Positions 16,873 through 25,808 of a stretch of DNA of 35,823 nt are shown piece after piece. The stretch's first letter is position 1. Each line of letters starts with the position of its first letter. A program made the position numbers and the translations under genes. Source of the stretch: Ignavibacteriota bacterium (GTDB taxonomy: Bacteria; Bacteroidota; Ignavibacteria; UBA10030; UBA6906). The notes under the pieces were generated by a model, which saw only the letters and a program-made list of their open reading frames with translations, was not told where the DNA came from and searched no databases. Location of the stretch: the NCBI GenBank assembly GCA_003158475.1, contig PMJR01000045.1:12624-48446 (forward strand), in the 5' to 3' direction.

Positions 16873-19329
16873 TTACTGTTTCTTCTCCGGGAAGAGTATC
16901 TTTGATATCTGGTACCTGCTGTCCTGGAGATGCGCCTTCGTCTCCCTGTCGGACGCCTTCGGCAGCGCCCTGGCAAGCGATGCATCCAGATCTGCCAACT
17001 CGGCGCGTATGATTGCGCGTGCTTCACCCGCCAGCGGGGGGGGCGGCATGAGAACGAACCCGGGGGGAAGTCCGGGAGGGGGGGACCACGGAGGCGGGTT
17101 CAGCTTCGTCCCCAGGAGCTCGATGTACGCACGCTGGAGATTGCGGCGGTACACATCCGTCTTTACCGGGGCCGCGTCGAGTTCGCTCCAGATCCCCCTG
17201 CGCAGCTCAGCGCTCATCTCGCTCAACGTGTAGGGCTTCTCATTTTTCCCGGCAAGCGCGGCAGTGTTGACAAGCCGTTCCAGCCGTGCATTGCCGAGAA
17301 GGATGTTGAGGATGGACCGGTGTCCCGCGAGCACCCTCTCTTCGGTCCCCGTCGGTTCAAAGAGTGCGATAAGCCCGGGCTTCAGGATCTCGGTGGGTGT
17401 CCGGAAGCCTTCTTTCACGAGAAACGCCATCGCTTCCTTCTGCTTGTCGCGGGAGACGGGCGTATGGACGACCCCCTCCTGACCCGCGACCCTGCGTGTC
17501 ATCACCACGCCCCCGACTTCGTTTGCCACATGCCCGAATTCGAGTGTGCGCTGCGCGATAAGCTCTCCGTAGATCTCGCGCAGGTCGGAGTAATCTTCAC
17601 CGTCTCGTGTCGTCGCGTTCAGGAGCTTGCCGGCAATCCGGGCGATGTTCTTGAGTCCGTACGTCGTGGCAAGGACCGGGTCAGAACCGAGATCCTCCAT
17701 CTGCGCGGTCGGGTCGATGCCGTCGGGATCGCCGAACCGGAGATAGGGCTCCTTTTCCTGCCGCGCGGCGATCGCGTTCAATGAAGATTTCTCGTCATCG
17801 GGGGATTTCATTCCCGGGAAGATCCTGTACCCCCATTCGGTCGCAAACATATCGTACGGTCCGATCTTCGGGATCAACGTGGCGCCGTCGCCGGGCTGGG
17901 CAATGTAGTTGAACCGCCCGTAATCCATGATGGAGGCCTCGGTGCCGTATTTCGCCGTGAACGAGGGACTGCGGAGACTGTCCACCGGGAACTGTGAACT
18001 CGCCTTCATATTATGCGGGAACCCGAGCGTGTGGCCGACCTCGTGCGCGGTGATGTATTCCAGCATCCGTCCCATAAGCTCATCCGGGAGAGGGAGTTTG
18101 TCGCAGGCGGGATCGACAGCGCCGGCCTGGGTAAAATACCAGTTGCGGGCGAGGTTCATAACATTATGAAAGAAACCGATCTTGGAGTCAAGGATCTCCC
18201 CCGTGCGGGGATCACTGATATGAGGACCGTAGGCGTTTTCGATGTTTGACGGAAGCCATCGGATTGTCGGGTAACGGACATCCTCCGCACTCCAGTTTGG
18301 ATCATCCTTCGCCGATGGGGGGTCCATCGCAACGATTGCATGTTTGAATCCCGCCTTCTCGAATGCAACCTGCCAGTCCTCCACTCCCTTCTTGAGCCAG
18401 GGACGCCATTTGTCGGGTGTGCCGCGGTCAATATAGAATACGATCGGTTTTCTAGGCTCGACGAGGTCTCCGCGGAAATAGGCCGCAGAATCCTTCGGTT
18501 CCAGCCGCCAGCGGGAGATGAAGCGCCGCTGCTCGGCGCGCTGCGATTGGTAGCCGTAATCGTACTGGAATATCCCAAAGTACGATACACGCTGGTCATA
18601 CAGACGCGGGGACATGGGCCGCTCCGGGAGGCGGACCATCGAATGATGCATCACGATGCTGATCGTGCTGAGGGAAGGATCCATCGGAACCTGTCCGGCG
18701 TCATACGTCAGCGTCACTTCAATTTCAATGTTGTCGGGGAAAGGCTTCATCCGCTCGACGAACGACCGGGCGGGATCGAGACGGCGGACCTTGTACTGAT
18801 CGCGCGCCGACCTGGGGAGCCCGAACTCCGTCATGTCGGCCGTGAAGAGCCCGCTGACATCAATAAGGACGGCGCTGGAATCCTTGTTGTAGGCCTGGAC
18901 GTCGAATGACATCAGAATCGGTGCGTTCGTCGCTTTCCGCACGGCGTAACTGATGGGCAGAGAATCCGCTGCAACGGCGAAGTACATGACACTGCGGAGG
19001 AGTATCCTGTCTTCGATCCGCTCCCAGCGGGCAATCTGATCGTTGATTTCATCGCCGCCGTACCCCAGGCCCGTCTGCGTCCGGGCCTGACTTGAGACGA
19101 GGAGGAATTCCTTTCCGATTTCCTTTTTGGGTATCTCAAAATACCATTTACTCTTGACGCGGTAGACATTGAAGAGCCCCGTGTCGGCCTTCGCCTCTTT
19201 CGTTATCACGTCCGAAAAGGACTTGATCCCTTCTTTCGGCGGCACGGGAGGCTTAACCTCCTGGGCGGGAGCCGGAGCCAGCGCGAATGTCAGTGCTGCG
19301 GCAATCACCAGCGTGCGGTGGTAATGCAT
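16873..19329 (-). CDS. exported zinc-dependent metalloprotease (DUF5117/DUF4953 type)
   Basis: 818 residues with a signal peptide ending APAPAQ near residue 23. An N-terminal DUF5118/DUF5117-like beta region follows (GLFNVYRVKSKWYFEIP near 50, FLLVSSQARTQTGLGYGG near 75), then a metzincin-type catalytic domain with HEVGHTLGFPH at 429-439. Its three His are zinc ligands and Glu430 is the catalytic base. IMDYGRFNY near 470 is consistent with the Met-turn region. The C-terminal helical part ends LHDSRYQISKILFPEKK-like. Members are secreted or periplasmic proteases common in Bacteroidota; substrates are unknown. AAAGGAGAT precedes the ATG, which is only 3 bases after the PPK2 stop, so it is the last gene of the udk operon. 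Confidence 0.88.
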   Translation of the reverse strand: MHYHRTLVIAAALTFALAPAPAQEVKPPVPPKEGIKSFSDVITKEAKADTGLFNVYRVKSKWYFEIPKKEIGKEFLLVSSQARTQTGLGYGGDEINDQIARWERIEDRILLRSVMYFAVAADSLPISYAVRKATNAPILMSFDVQAYNKDSSAVLIDVSGLFTADMTEFGLPRSARDQYKVRRLDPARSFVERMKPFPDNIEIEVTLTYDAGQVPMDPSLSTISIVMHHSMVRLPERPMSPRLYDQRVSYFGIFQYDYGYQSQRAEQRRFISRWRLEPKDSAAYFRGDLVEPRKPIVFYIDRGTPDKWRPWLKKGVEDWQVAFEKAGFKHAIVAMDPPSAKDDPNWSAEDVRYPTIRWLPSNIENAYGPHISDPRTGEILDSKIGFFHNVMNLARNWYFTQAGAVDPACDKLPLPDELMGRMLEYITAHEVGHTLGFPHNMKASSQFPVDSLRSPSFTAKYGTEASIMDYGRFNYIAQPGDGATLIPKIGPYDMFATEWGYRIFPGMKSPDDEKSSLNAIAARQEKEPYLRFGDPDGIDPTAQMEDLGSDPVLATTYGLKNIARIAGKLLNATTRDGEDYSDLREIYGELIAQRTLEFGHVANEVGGVVMTRRVAGQEGVVHTPVSRDKQKEAMAFLVKEGFRTPTEILKPGLIALFEPTGTEERVLAGHRSILNILLGNARLERLVNTAALAGKNEKPYTLSEMSAELRRGIWSELDAAPVKTDVYRRNLQRAYIELLGTKLNPPPWSPPPGLPPGFVLMPPPPLAGEARAIIRAELADLDASLARALPKASDRETKAHLQDSRYQISKILFPEKKQ

Positions 19330-19332
19330 GAA

Positions 19333-20217
19333 TCATATCTCCTTTGTGGATGAGTGTCCCCCCTCGAGAGCCGTTCTGGCTTCCCTTAACCCCTTCAGGT
19401 GTTCGGGATCGGCGGCGGGGTATTTGAGTTTCAGCGATTCGAGAGTCGTGACGATGATGTCTGCGACCGCTGTCCGGGTGAACCACTTGCGATCGGCAGG
19501 TATGATGTGCCACGGAGCCCATGACGTGCTCGTGTTGCTGAATATATCCTCGTATGCTTTCATGTAGTCTTTCCAGAACGCACGCTCGCGGACGTCCGCT
19601 GACGAGAATTTCCAGTTCTTCTCCGGCGTATCGATCCGCTCAAGAAACCTCTTTTTTTGTTCCTTGTTTGAGATATTCAGGAAGAACTTGAGTATGACCG
19701 TGCCGTTCCGGGTGAGGTACTTCTCGAAGGCGTTAATCTGTTCGAACCGTTCCTTCCAGATGTCTTTTCCCACGAGCGAAGGGGGAATCTTCTGGTTCCG
19801 GAGGATCTCGGGGTGAACGCGGACGACAAGGACTTCTTCGTAGTACGACCGGTTGAAGATTCCGATGTGTCCCCTCGCGGGCACCTGTTTCATCGAGCGC
19901 CAGAGGTAGTCATGGGAGAGTTCCTCCGCCGACGGCGTCTTGAAGCTCACGACCTGGCATCCCGCCGGGTTCACGCCGGACATGACATGCTTGACCACGC
20001 CGTCCTTCCCGGCGGCGTCCATTGCCTGGAATATCAGGAGGAGCGCATAGGTGTTCTGTGCGTACAGGACATCCTGCAGAGCGGCCAGCTTGGCGATGTC
20101 GGACTGGAGTTTCTCGGCGGCGTCCTCCTTTGCGGAGAACTTCCCTGTGTACGCAGGGTCGTAGTCCTTCAGCTTTATGGTCTTCCCCGCAGGGACAAGA
20201 AGTCGGTCGTGATTCAT
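19333..20217 (-). CDS. PPK2-family polyphosphate:nucleotide phosphotransferase
   Basis: 294 residues with the single-domain PPK2 P-loop kinase fold. Visible motifs are the Walker A in IFQAMDAAGKDGVVKHV near residue 66, SGVNPAGCQVVSFKTPS near 80, the DYLWR element, FNRSYYEEVLVVRVHP near 122 (Walker-B/lid region), FFLNISNKEQKKRFLERI near 180 and TSWAPWHIIPADRKWFTR near 233. The overall pattern resembles class III PPK2 enzymes, which phosphorylate both AMP and ADP from polyphosphate. Class assignment by eye is tentative, and class I (ADP/GDP) remains possible. The start codon overlaps the stop of the MgtC/DUF4010 gene (ATGA, 20214-20217). It therefore sits in a tight operon with uridine kinase, suggesting polyphosphate-fed nucleotide supply. 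Confidence 0.9.
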   Translation of the reverse strand: MNHDRLLVPAGKTIKLKDYDPAYTGKFSAKEDAAEKLQSDIAKLAALQDVLYAQNTYALLLIFQAMDAAGKDGVVKHVMSGVNPAGCQVVSFKTPSAEELSHDYLWRSMKQVPARGHIGIFNRSYYEEVLVVRVHPEILRNQKIPPSLVGKDIWKERFEQINAFEKYLTRNGTVILKFFLNISNKEQKKRFLERIDTPEKNWKFSSADVRERAFWKDYMKAYEDIFSNTSTSWAPWHIIPADRKWFTRTAVADIIVTTLESLKLKYPAADPEHLKGLREARTALEGGHSSTKEI

Positions 20218-21455
20218 GGCATCAGCACCAGAGGGATGTGAAGGGCGGCCCAGAGAGCGTACCTCCAGGCGGTTTGTTTCCGCTCACCCCTGACAAGGAA
20301 TCCGAAGTACGTCCCTTTGGCGATCGTGTTGCTCATCATGGCGACGACCATCGCGGACACCACGACGCCGGCGGGGATATCGGCGGGGCGGGCAAGAGAG
20401 AGTATGAACGGATCGATATCGCCCACGCCGACAACAGCAGCGAGGCCGAGGAGTCCGGAATTCCCGAGAGTTCCCTTCACCACGGACGTGACAACCATCA
20501 GAACGACGAAAAGGGCGGCAAAGAGAAGCGCGGGGGTGATTTCGAACGGGTTATGCAACGGTGGGGCAGCAGGCTCCGGTTCGGCATCCTCCTTGCCGGG
20601 GGTCAACAGAGCGAGCAGCACGCCCGCTCCGGCAAGAATGGCGCATCTCCACCAGAGAGAGGGGAGCAGCTGCGGGCCGATGACGGCGATGAGAACGAGG
20701 ATCCGGAGATACGAAACGCTCGAGGCCAGGATCGCCGCCTGGAGCGCCCTCCGCCCCCGCTGGGGGGCCGTCTGAGCAGCGCGACCGACAGCGACAGTCA
20801 CAGCAGTGCTCGAGACAATGCCGCCGAGGAGTCCCGAAAGCCAGAGCCCGACCCTGTCCCCAAGCCGTTTTGACAGAAAATATCCCACGAACCCGATGGT
20901 AGAGACAAGTATGACGATCTCCCAGATGTGCGCCGGGTTGAGCTGGTAACGCGTGTACGGCTGATCGGGTAGGACGGGGAGAATAATGAGCGTGACAAGG
21001 AGGAACCTGAGCGTCGCAAGGAACTCCGCACGGTCCAGTTTCTCGACCCAGGTCTCGAGCGACGACTTCTCGGAGAGGAGTATGGTGTTCAGTACGCCGA
21101 CCGCCATCGCGGCCCAGATGTCGACAAGGAGCGCAAGAGCCCCCGTCACAAAAGTCAGGATCGCGGAGAACTCCGTCGTTGATCCGAACCTCTCGGCCCG
21201 GATCTTCGCAACGTACGAGATCGAGGTGAGCGCTATCATCGCCGCCAATCCGGCCGGGAGGATGAACGCGACTCCTATCTGTGAAAGCCAGGCGCAGCCG
21301 AAACCAAACATGGCGATCATCGGGTGCGTGCGCACCCCGCCGAAGACCATCGTCTTCCGCTCGATCTTCGCCCCTTCCCTCTCCAGGCCTACAAGGAACC
21401 CGAGCGCGAGGGCCACGGCAAAACGGAGTTGAGGGGTCCACTCAATTGTATTCAT
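20214..21455 (-). CDS. MgtC/SapB–DUF4010 integral membrane protein
   Basis: 413 residues, almost entirely hydrophobic. The N-terminal third (RFAVALALGFLVGLERE, GGVRTHPMIAMFGFG, TGALALLVDIWAAMAVGV) is the MgtC/SapB domain of about four helices. The rest (from about residue 170: LSKRLGDRVGLWLSGLLGGIVSSTAVTVAVG ... VSAMVVAMMSNTIAKG) is DUF4010, with a further six to eight helices. The family is abundant in bacteria. MgtC domains are linked to magnesium limitation and membrane energetics, but the two-domain protein has no proven transport substrate. It starts 7 bases after the udk stop and its own stop overlaps the PPK2 start, so a functional tie to Mg-dependent phosphotransfer is a reasonable inference only. 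Confidence 0.87.
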   Translation of the reverse strand: MNTIEWTPQLRFAVALALGFLVGLEREGAKIERKTMVFGGVRTHPMIAMFGFGCAWLSQIGVAFILPAGLAAMIALTSISYVAKIRAERFGSTTEFSAILTFVTGALALLVDIWAAMAVGVLNTILLSEKSSLETWVEKLDRAEFLATLRFLLVTLIILPVLPDQPYTRYQLNPAHIWEIVILVSTIGFVGYFLSKRLGDRVGLWLSGLLGGIVSSTAVTVAVGRAAQTAPQRGRRALQAAILASSVSYLRILVLIAVIGPQLLPSLWWRCAILAGAGVLLALLTPGKEDAEPEPAAPPLHNPFEITPALLFAALFVVLMVVTSVVKGTLGNSGLLGLAAVVGVGDIDPFILSLARPADIPAGVVVSAMVVAMMSNTIAKGTYFGFLVRGERKQTAWRYALWAALHIPLVLMP

Positions 21456-21462
21456 GGCGTAC

Positions 21463-22092
21463 TCACCGGACGGCCACCTCTCCGAGCATCATCCGGATCT
21501 TCGTCACCACCATATCGATCGCCACGGTGTTCTCCGCCCCACGGGGAATGATGATGTCCGCCCAGTGCTTGCTCGGTTCGACGAACTGCAGATGCATGGG
21601 TTTCACGGTCTTCATATACTGGTTCATGACAGATTCCATCGACCGGCCGCGCTCCAGTATGTCGCGCCGGATTCTTCTTATCAGCCGTTCATCGGCATCC
21701 GCATCGACAAACAGGCGAATATCCATGAGGTCCCGGAGCCGTCTGTCGAGGAGTATCAGAATGCCGTCGATGATTATTATCTCCTTCGGTTCGACACGCC
21801 GTGTCGCATCCAGCCGCCTGTGGTTCGTAAAGTTGTATATGGGCTGTTCCACCGGGCGTCCGGCACGGAGTTCCTCCATGTGCCGGACAAGGAGGTCCGT
21901 TTCGAGGGAATCGGGGTGGTCAAAGTTAATCTCTTCCGGGCGGAGTCCCCCGTGCGTGCTGATATCCTTATAGTACGAATCGTGCTGAATCACCGCGATC
22001 CGTTCCGGATCCAGATGCTGAAGGATGGCATTGGTAACAGTGGTTTTCCCCGACCCCGTCCCTCCGGCAATGCCGATGACGAGTTGTTTCAT
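21463..22092 (-). CDS. udk: uridine kinase
   Basis: 209 residues, typical length. It phosphorylates uridine and cytidine to UMP and CMP with ATP or GTP (pyrimidine salvage). The P-loop GIAGGTGSGKTTV begins at residue 7. FDHPDSLETDLLVRHM near 58 and IIIDGILILLDRRLRDLMDIRLFVD-type Walker B near 102 follow, then RRIRRDILERGRSMESV and the C-terminal KPMHLQFVEPSKHWADIIIPRG, all standard for Udk. ATG 22092 is chosen because the usual family N terminus begins there; a 50-codon in-frame extension upstream is atypical and crosses the predicted promoter. It is the first gene of the udk–DUF4010–PPK2–protease operon. Confidence 0.95.
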   Translation of the reverse strand: MKQLVIGIAGGTGSGKTTVTNAILQHLDPERIAVIQHDSYYKDISTHGGLRPEEINFDHPDSLETDLLVRHMEELRAGRPVEQPIYNFTNHRRLDATRRVEPKEIIIIDGILILLDRRLRDLMDIRLFVDADADERLIRRIRRDILERGRSMESVMNQYMKTVKPMHLQFVEPSKHWADIIIPRGAENTVAIDMVVTKIRMMLGEVAVR

Positions 22093-22137
22093 GAAGTCGA
22101 TGGCGCTGATCGAAGGATGAGCAAAGAAGTATCGCGT

Positions 22138-22166
22138 AAGATACGCCGCACGGGTGGGAGATGCAA
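22138..22166 (-). promoter_or_regulatory. putative promoter of the udk operon
   Basis: On the minus strand: TTGCAT (22166-22161), 17 bases, TATCTT (22143-22138). The predicted start near 22131 is about 40 bases ahead of the udk ATG at 22092. An inverted repeat GTATC-N6-GATAC (22129-22144) overlaps the -10 and start site. Confidence 0.42.
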
Positions 22167-22179
22167 GGGGACCTGTCCC

Positions 22180-22204
22180 ATGAGCATTTGCAATGAGCAT
22201 TTGC
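22180..22204 (+). repeat. 12-bp tandem direct repeat next to promoter
   Basis: ATGAGCATTTGC occurs at 22180-22191 and again at 22193-22204, one base apart (13-bp period). The second copy overlaps the putative -35 TTGCGG of the plus-strand promoter. It may be a regulator site or a simple duplication. Confidence 0.6.
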
Positions 22205-22230
22205 GGGATTGTGGCAGGATTTCGTATATT
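22201..22230 (+). promoter_or_regulatory. putative promoter of small-ORF/membrane-protein pair
   Basis: TTGCGG (22201-22206), 18 bases, TATATT (22225-22230). The predicted start near 22237 is about 32 bases ahead of the 22-codon ORF at 22269. By eye only. Confidence 0.38.
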
Positions 22231-22268
22231 GGTTATTCGCATGATGGCGTATTCTCACAGAAGGGTAA

Positions 22269-22337
22269 ATGCAGGAAATGGAAGAGAGAATTGCACAGCT
22301 CGAGGGGATGGCGTACGGGCAGGGAGTATCACGGTAG
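22269..22337 (+). CDS. 22-residue small ORF abutting the next gene (possible leader or small protein)
   Basis: ATG 22269 is preceded by AGAAGGG at 3 bases' distance and by an in-frame TAA, so the start is defined. The product begins MQEMEERIAQLEGM and ends GVSR before TAG at 22335-22337, immediately joined to the ATG of the next gene (TAGATG). The first 13 residues form a charged amphipathic helix. There is no Cys, signal or membrane segment, and no run of one amino acid that would suggest classical attenuation. The good ribosome site and exact junction suggest real translation coupled to the downstream gene. No family recognised. Confidence 0.45.
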   Translation: MQEMEERIAQLEGMAYGQGVSR

Positions 22338-22682
22338 ATGAAAAAAATCCTTCTCATCACCGCCGGGATCCTGACGATTGTCGTTTTGACGGGTTCCCTC
22401 CTTCTTTACCTGAACCGCGAAAAGATCGTCACCTACGCAACTGACAGAGCGCTGACCAAGGTCGAGGAGCAGGTCCTTCAGAGACTGCCGGACCGGAGGG
22501 CCGTCGATGACGCAAAGGCGGACTTCCTGAAACTCCACGAGCGGCTTCAGTCGGGCTCCGTCAGGACCGATGACGTCAAGGGGCTCGCGGCGATGTTTTA
22601 CAGCAGCTACAAGGAAGGGAAGATCGATTCGCTCAAGGCATGGGCGATTGTAGAGGAAGTACACCGGCTCGCGGCACAGTAG
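22338..22682 (+). CDS. small membrane-anchored protein of unknown function
   Basis: 114 residues. A single N-terminal hydrophobic segment (about 5-25, ILLITAGILTIVVLTGSLLLYL) would anchor it in the inner membrane. The rest is a soluble, highly charged helical domain (VTYATDRALTKVEEQVLQRL, then DDAKADFLKLHERL and MFYSSYKEGKIDSLKAWAIVEEV). No lipobox or cleavage site is obvious, so it is an anchored rather than released protein. The start ATG abuts the TAG of the 22-codon ORF; GGGAG lies about 11 bases upstream. It is convergent with argH (14 bases). I know no function. Confidence 0.65.
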   Translation: MKKILLITAGILTIVVLTGSLLLYLNREKIVTYATDRALTKVEEQVLQRLPDRRAVDDAKADFLKLHERLQSGSVRTDDVKGLAAMFYSSYKEGKIDSLKAWAIVEEVHRLAAQ

Positions 22683-22693
22683 GGCATGAGAGA

Positions 22694-22717
22694 CGGTTAT
22701 TGAGAGAGCCGCTTTTT
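22694..22717 (+). terminator. weak intrinsic terminator after small membrane protein gene
   Basis: CGGTT (22694-22698), 8-base loop, AGCCG (22707-22711; one G-T pair), C, then five T (22713-22717). It begins 12 bases after the stop codon and overlaps the last codons of convergent argH. The short stem makes it uncertain. Confidence 0.3.
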
Positions 22718-24094
22718 CCAGAGGCGGAGAGCCTTCGCGACTTCTTTCGGAGAAGTCGATCCGGAAGACTGCTTCATCGAAAGCGATGCGCGTGCGTCGA
22801 GAAGCGAGGAGACATCCCCCGAGAAGGCGGATGAACGCCGGGTATACTCCCTGAGAGGAAGCTCCCCGAGCGTGCAACGCCGCTCGGCGCACATCGCGAC
22901 AAGATCCCCCACGATCCCGTGCGCTTCACGGAAGGGGATCCCTTTCCGCACCAGATAGTCTGCAAGCTCGGTCGCCAGCAGTTGATCGCCGTTCAGCTCA
23001 TCCTCGAACCGCCCCGCATCAAAGGTCACGGTTGCCATCATGCGGGCGAGAATATCAAGAGACGCCGTCACGGTATCGGCCGCATCAAAGATCGGCTCCT
23101 TGTCCTCCTGCATGTCGCGGTTGTAGGCAAGGGGGAGTCCCTTCATGACGGTAAGAAGTGCAATCAGGTCCCCGTAAACGCGCCCCGTCTTGCCCCGGAT
23201 CAGCTCCGCCATGTCGGGGTTCTTCTTCTGGGGCATGATGCTGCTCCCCGTCGTGAAAGACTCCCCGATCTCAGCGAAGTGCCACTCCCTTGAAGTCCAC
23301 AACACCAACTCCTCGGCAATCCTGCTCGCGTGCATCATCGTGATCGCTGAGGCGCTGATGAATTCCACAAGCACGTCCCTGTCGCTCACCGCATCGATGC
23401 TGTTGGCAACGATCCCGTCCATCCCCAGCGTGCGGGCCGTCCGCCTCCTGTCGATCGGAAACGAGGTCCCTGCAAGCGCGGCGGCACCCAGGGGGGAGAG
23501 CGCCACGCGCTTCCGGCAATCGAGGAACCGCCCCCGGTCGCGTTCGAACATCTCGACATACGCGAGGAGATGGTGGGCAAGGAGGATCGGCTGTGCCCGC
23601 TGAAGGTGCGTGTAGCCCGGCATGATGACATCGCGGAAGGCCTGAGCTTTCCCCACGAACGCGCGCTGCACGGACCGGAGCAGGACGTCGACGTTGTCGA
23701 TTCGGCCCCGAAGAAAGAGCCGGATATCGAGGGCGACCTGGTCGTTCCTGCTCCGCGCGGTGTGCAGTTTCCCCCCCACCCCGCCCGTCAGAGCGATCAG
23801 TCGCTGCTCGACCGCCATGTGGATGTCTTCGGCGGTAAACCGTCCGGAACTGCCATCGATGCGGAGCCACGAAGCCCGGCCGGAGGCCACCTCGCGGCGA
23901 ATCGCCCGGAGGGCCCTTGTTATTTTCCGCCCGTCGGACACCGAGACGATCTTCTGCGCGGCAAGCATGCCGATATGCGCGATGCTTCCTTCGATGTCCT
24001 CGTCCGCCAGGCGGCGGTCAATTTCGAGCGATGACGAGAACCGGAGCGCATGAGGATCGAGCGGCCCCCGAAACCGGCCCTTCCATTGCTTCAT
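22697..24094 (-). CDS. argH: argininosuccinate lyase
   Basis: 465 residues of the fumarase/aspartase superfamily. It cleaves argininosuccinate to arginine and fumarate, the last step of arginine synthesis. Visible: [20 protein letters not shown] at the N terminus, [19 protein letters not shown] near residue 110 (substrate binding), [13 protein letters not shown] near 158 (catalytic His), and the superfamily signature [15 protein letters not shown] near 281, with the catalytic Ser in its flexible loop. Length is typical. The ATG lies on ATGA overlapping the argG stop (24091-24094), so translation is coupled. It is the last gene of the argCJBRGH operon. Confidence 0.96.
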   Translation of the reverse strand: MKQWKGRFRGPLDPHALRFSSSLEIDRRLADEDIEGSIAHIGMLAAQKIVSVSDGRKITRALRAIRREVASGRASWLRIDGSSGRFTAEDIHMAVEQRLIALTGGVGGKLHTARSRNDQVALDIRLFLRGRIDNVDVLLRSVQRAFVGKAQAFRDVIMPGYTHLQRAQPILLAHHLLAYVEMFERDRGRFLDCRKRVALSPLGAAALAGTSFPIDRRRTARTLGMDGIVANSIDAVSDRDVLVEFISASAITMMHASRIAEELVLWTSREWHFAEIGESFTTGSSIMPQKKNPDMAELIRGKTGRVYGDLIALLTVMKGLPLAYNRDMQEDKEPIFDAADTVTASLDILARMMATVTFDAGRFEDELNGDQLLATELADYLVRKGIPFREAHGIVGDLVAMCAERRCTLGELPLREYTRRSSAFSGDVSSLLDARASLSMKQSSGSTSPKEVAKALRLWKKRLSQ

Positions 24095-25350
24095 CGGACC
24101 GGGACGGATTGCAGGAGGTCCTTCTCCGGCTGTTCTTCGAGTCCGGCTGCGACTGCGTTCTGCACCTGGTGGTAGGTGCGCACCGGAAGGCCGAAAATCT
24201 TGATAAAACCCTCGGACGCCCTGTGGTCAAACTGGTCCCCCTCCGTATACGTGGCAAGATCGGCGTTGTACAACGAGAAGACCGATTTCCTCCCGGCGAC
24301 GCCGACGTTTCCCTTGTAGAGCTTCACGCGCACCGTGCCGGTCACCGTCTTCTGCGTCTCTTCGACAAATGCGTTGAGCGCATCCCTGAGCGGCGAGTAC
24401 CAGAGGCCGTTATACACAAGATCGGCATACTCCGATGCGAGCTGGTTCTTCATGTGGAACACCGACTTGTCGAGCGTGAGACGCTCGAGCTCGGTGTGGG
24501 CGAAGTGGAGGATCGCGGCACCGGGAGCTTCATAGATCTCCCGTGACTTGATGCCGACGAGCCGGTTCTCGATGAGATCGATCCGGCCCACCCCGTGAGC
24601 GCCGCCCATGTCGTTCAGCGTGAAGACCAGGCTCACCGGCTCCAGACGTGAGCCGCCGACCCCGACCGGGATCCCCTCCTCGAAATCGATATCGACATAC
24701 TCCGGCGTATCGGGAGCCAGCTCCGGGGAAATGGTGCGCTGGTACGCGTCCGCGGGGGGCTCGATCATGGGGTCCTCCAGAACTCCGCACTCTATGCTCG
24801 TCCCCCAGATGTTTTCGTCGATCGAATACGGGTTTGCCACAGTGGCTGCAACGAGTATGTTGTTTTTTCGTGCGTAGGCGATTTCCTCCTCGCGTGATCT
24901 GAATTCCCATTCACGGAGTGGGGCGAGGACCTTCAGGTCGGGCGCAAGAGCTGCAATCGAGACTTCAAACCGGACCTGATCGTTCCCCTTCCCCGTGCAG
25001 CCATGAGCGACGTGCGTCGCCCCTTCTTTGCGCGCGATATCCACAATCATCTTCGCCAGCAGGGGACGCCCGAGGGCCGTCGCCATCGGGTACGACTTCT
25101 CATACACCGCCCCCGCCTTCAGTGCGGGCCAGACGTACCCGGTAAGGAACTCCTCCCTCAGGTCCTTGACATAGACCTTGGAAGCCCCGGTGGCGTAAGC
25201 CTTGGCCTGGACGCCGTTCAGCTCCTTCTTCTGGCCGAGGTCCCCCGTCGCCGCGATCACCTCCGCGTCCTTCCGCTCAATGAGCCATTTGACCATGACC
25301 GACGTGTCGAGACCGCCGGAATACGCGACCACTATCTTGGTGGATTTCAT
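24091..25350 (-). CDS. argG: argininosuccinate synthase
   Basis: 419 residues. It joins citrulline and aspartate with ATP to give argininosuccinate. The N-terminal PP-loop [17 protein letters not shown] is at residues 7-23, followed by [20 protein letters not shown] near 112 and [12 protein letters not shown], then [15 protein letters not shown] near 170 and the C-terminal multimerisation helix, which ends [17 protein letters not shown]. These define ArgG type 1. It is coupled at both ends: its ATG overlaps the argR stop (25347-25350) and its stop overlaps the argH start. Citrulline must come from an ornithine carbamoyltransferase encoded outside the window. Confidence 0.96.
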   Translation of the reverse strand: MKSTKIVVAYSGGLDTSVMVKWLIERKDAEVIAATGDLGQKKELNGVQAKAYATGASKVYVKDLREEFLTGYVWPALKAGAVYEKSYPMATALGRPLLAKMIVDIARKEGATHVAHGCTGKGNDQVRFEVSIAALAPDLKVLAPLREWEFRSREEEIAYARKNNILVAATVANPYSIDENIWGTSIECGVLEDPMIEPPADAYQRTISPELAPDTPEYVDIDFEEGIPVGVGGSRLEPVSLVFTLNDMGGAHGVGRIDLIENRLVGIKSREIYEAPGAAILHFAHTELERLTLDKSVFHMKNQLASEYADLVYNGLWYSPLRDALNAFVEETQKTVTGTVRVKLYKGNVGVAGRKSVFSLYNADLATYTEGDQFDHRASEGFIKIFGLPVRTYHQVQNAVAAGLEEQPEKDLLQSVPVR

Positions 25351-25799
25351 TCCAGTCCCTCTATGAGTTTATTCTTGAGAAATTGCAGTACCTGTTTCGT
25401 CTTGCGCCGGGAGCTGGGGACGATGAGAAGCGTATTGTCCCCGGCCACCGTGCCGATCACATCAGGGTGCCGCTGAACATCGATGAACTCCCCCACCGTG
25501 TTTGCACAACCGGGGAGCGTATGAACGACAATCATGCCTTCGTTGGAATCGATCGAAAGAACTTCCGCATTCACGAGCGGCCGGAGCGCCTGTACTTCCA
25601 CAGGCGCCTGCATCGCATAGTGGCCGCCCGCCGAGGAGACGATCCGGCTGACTCCGAGCTCCTTCATGTCGCGCGAGAGCGTCGCCTGCGTGACATCGCA
25701 GCCCCGTTTTTTCAACTCGCGGCGCAGCACATCCTGGCTCCCGATCTGCTTCGTCGCGACGATTTCTTTTATGGCAAAAAGCCTGGCCTGCTTCGTCAT
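25347..25799 (-). CDS. argR: arginine repressor (variant effector site)
   Basis: 150 residues, typical ArgR/AhrC. The N-terminal winged helix has the recognition helix in [17 protein letters not shown] near residue 37. A linker and the C-terminal hexamerisation and arginine-binding domain follow, with [13 protein letters not shown] near 94 and [12 protein letters not shown] near 116. In most ArgR proteins the last motif reads GDD, the acidic pair that contacts L-arginine; here the second Asp is Asn (codon AAT at 25436-25434). GAGGG precedes the ATG. The gene sits inside the operon it should control, between argB and argG, implying autoregulation. ARG-box-like sites lie at 29061-29099. Effector preference could be altered by the GDN variant. 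Confidence 0.93.
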   Translation of the reverse strand: MTKQARLFAIKEIVATKQIGSQDVLRRELKKRGCDVTQATLSRDMKELGVSRIVSSAGGHYAMQAPVEVQALRPLVNAEVLSIDSNEGMIVVHTLPGCANTVGEFIDVQRHPDVIGTVAGDNTLLIVPSSRRKTKQVLQFLKNKLIEGLE

Positions 25800-25808
25800 G
25801 TCACACCC

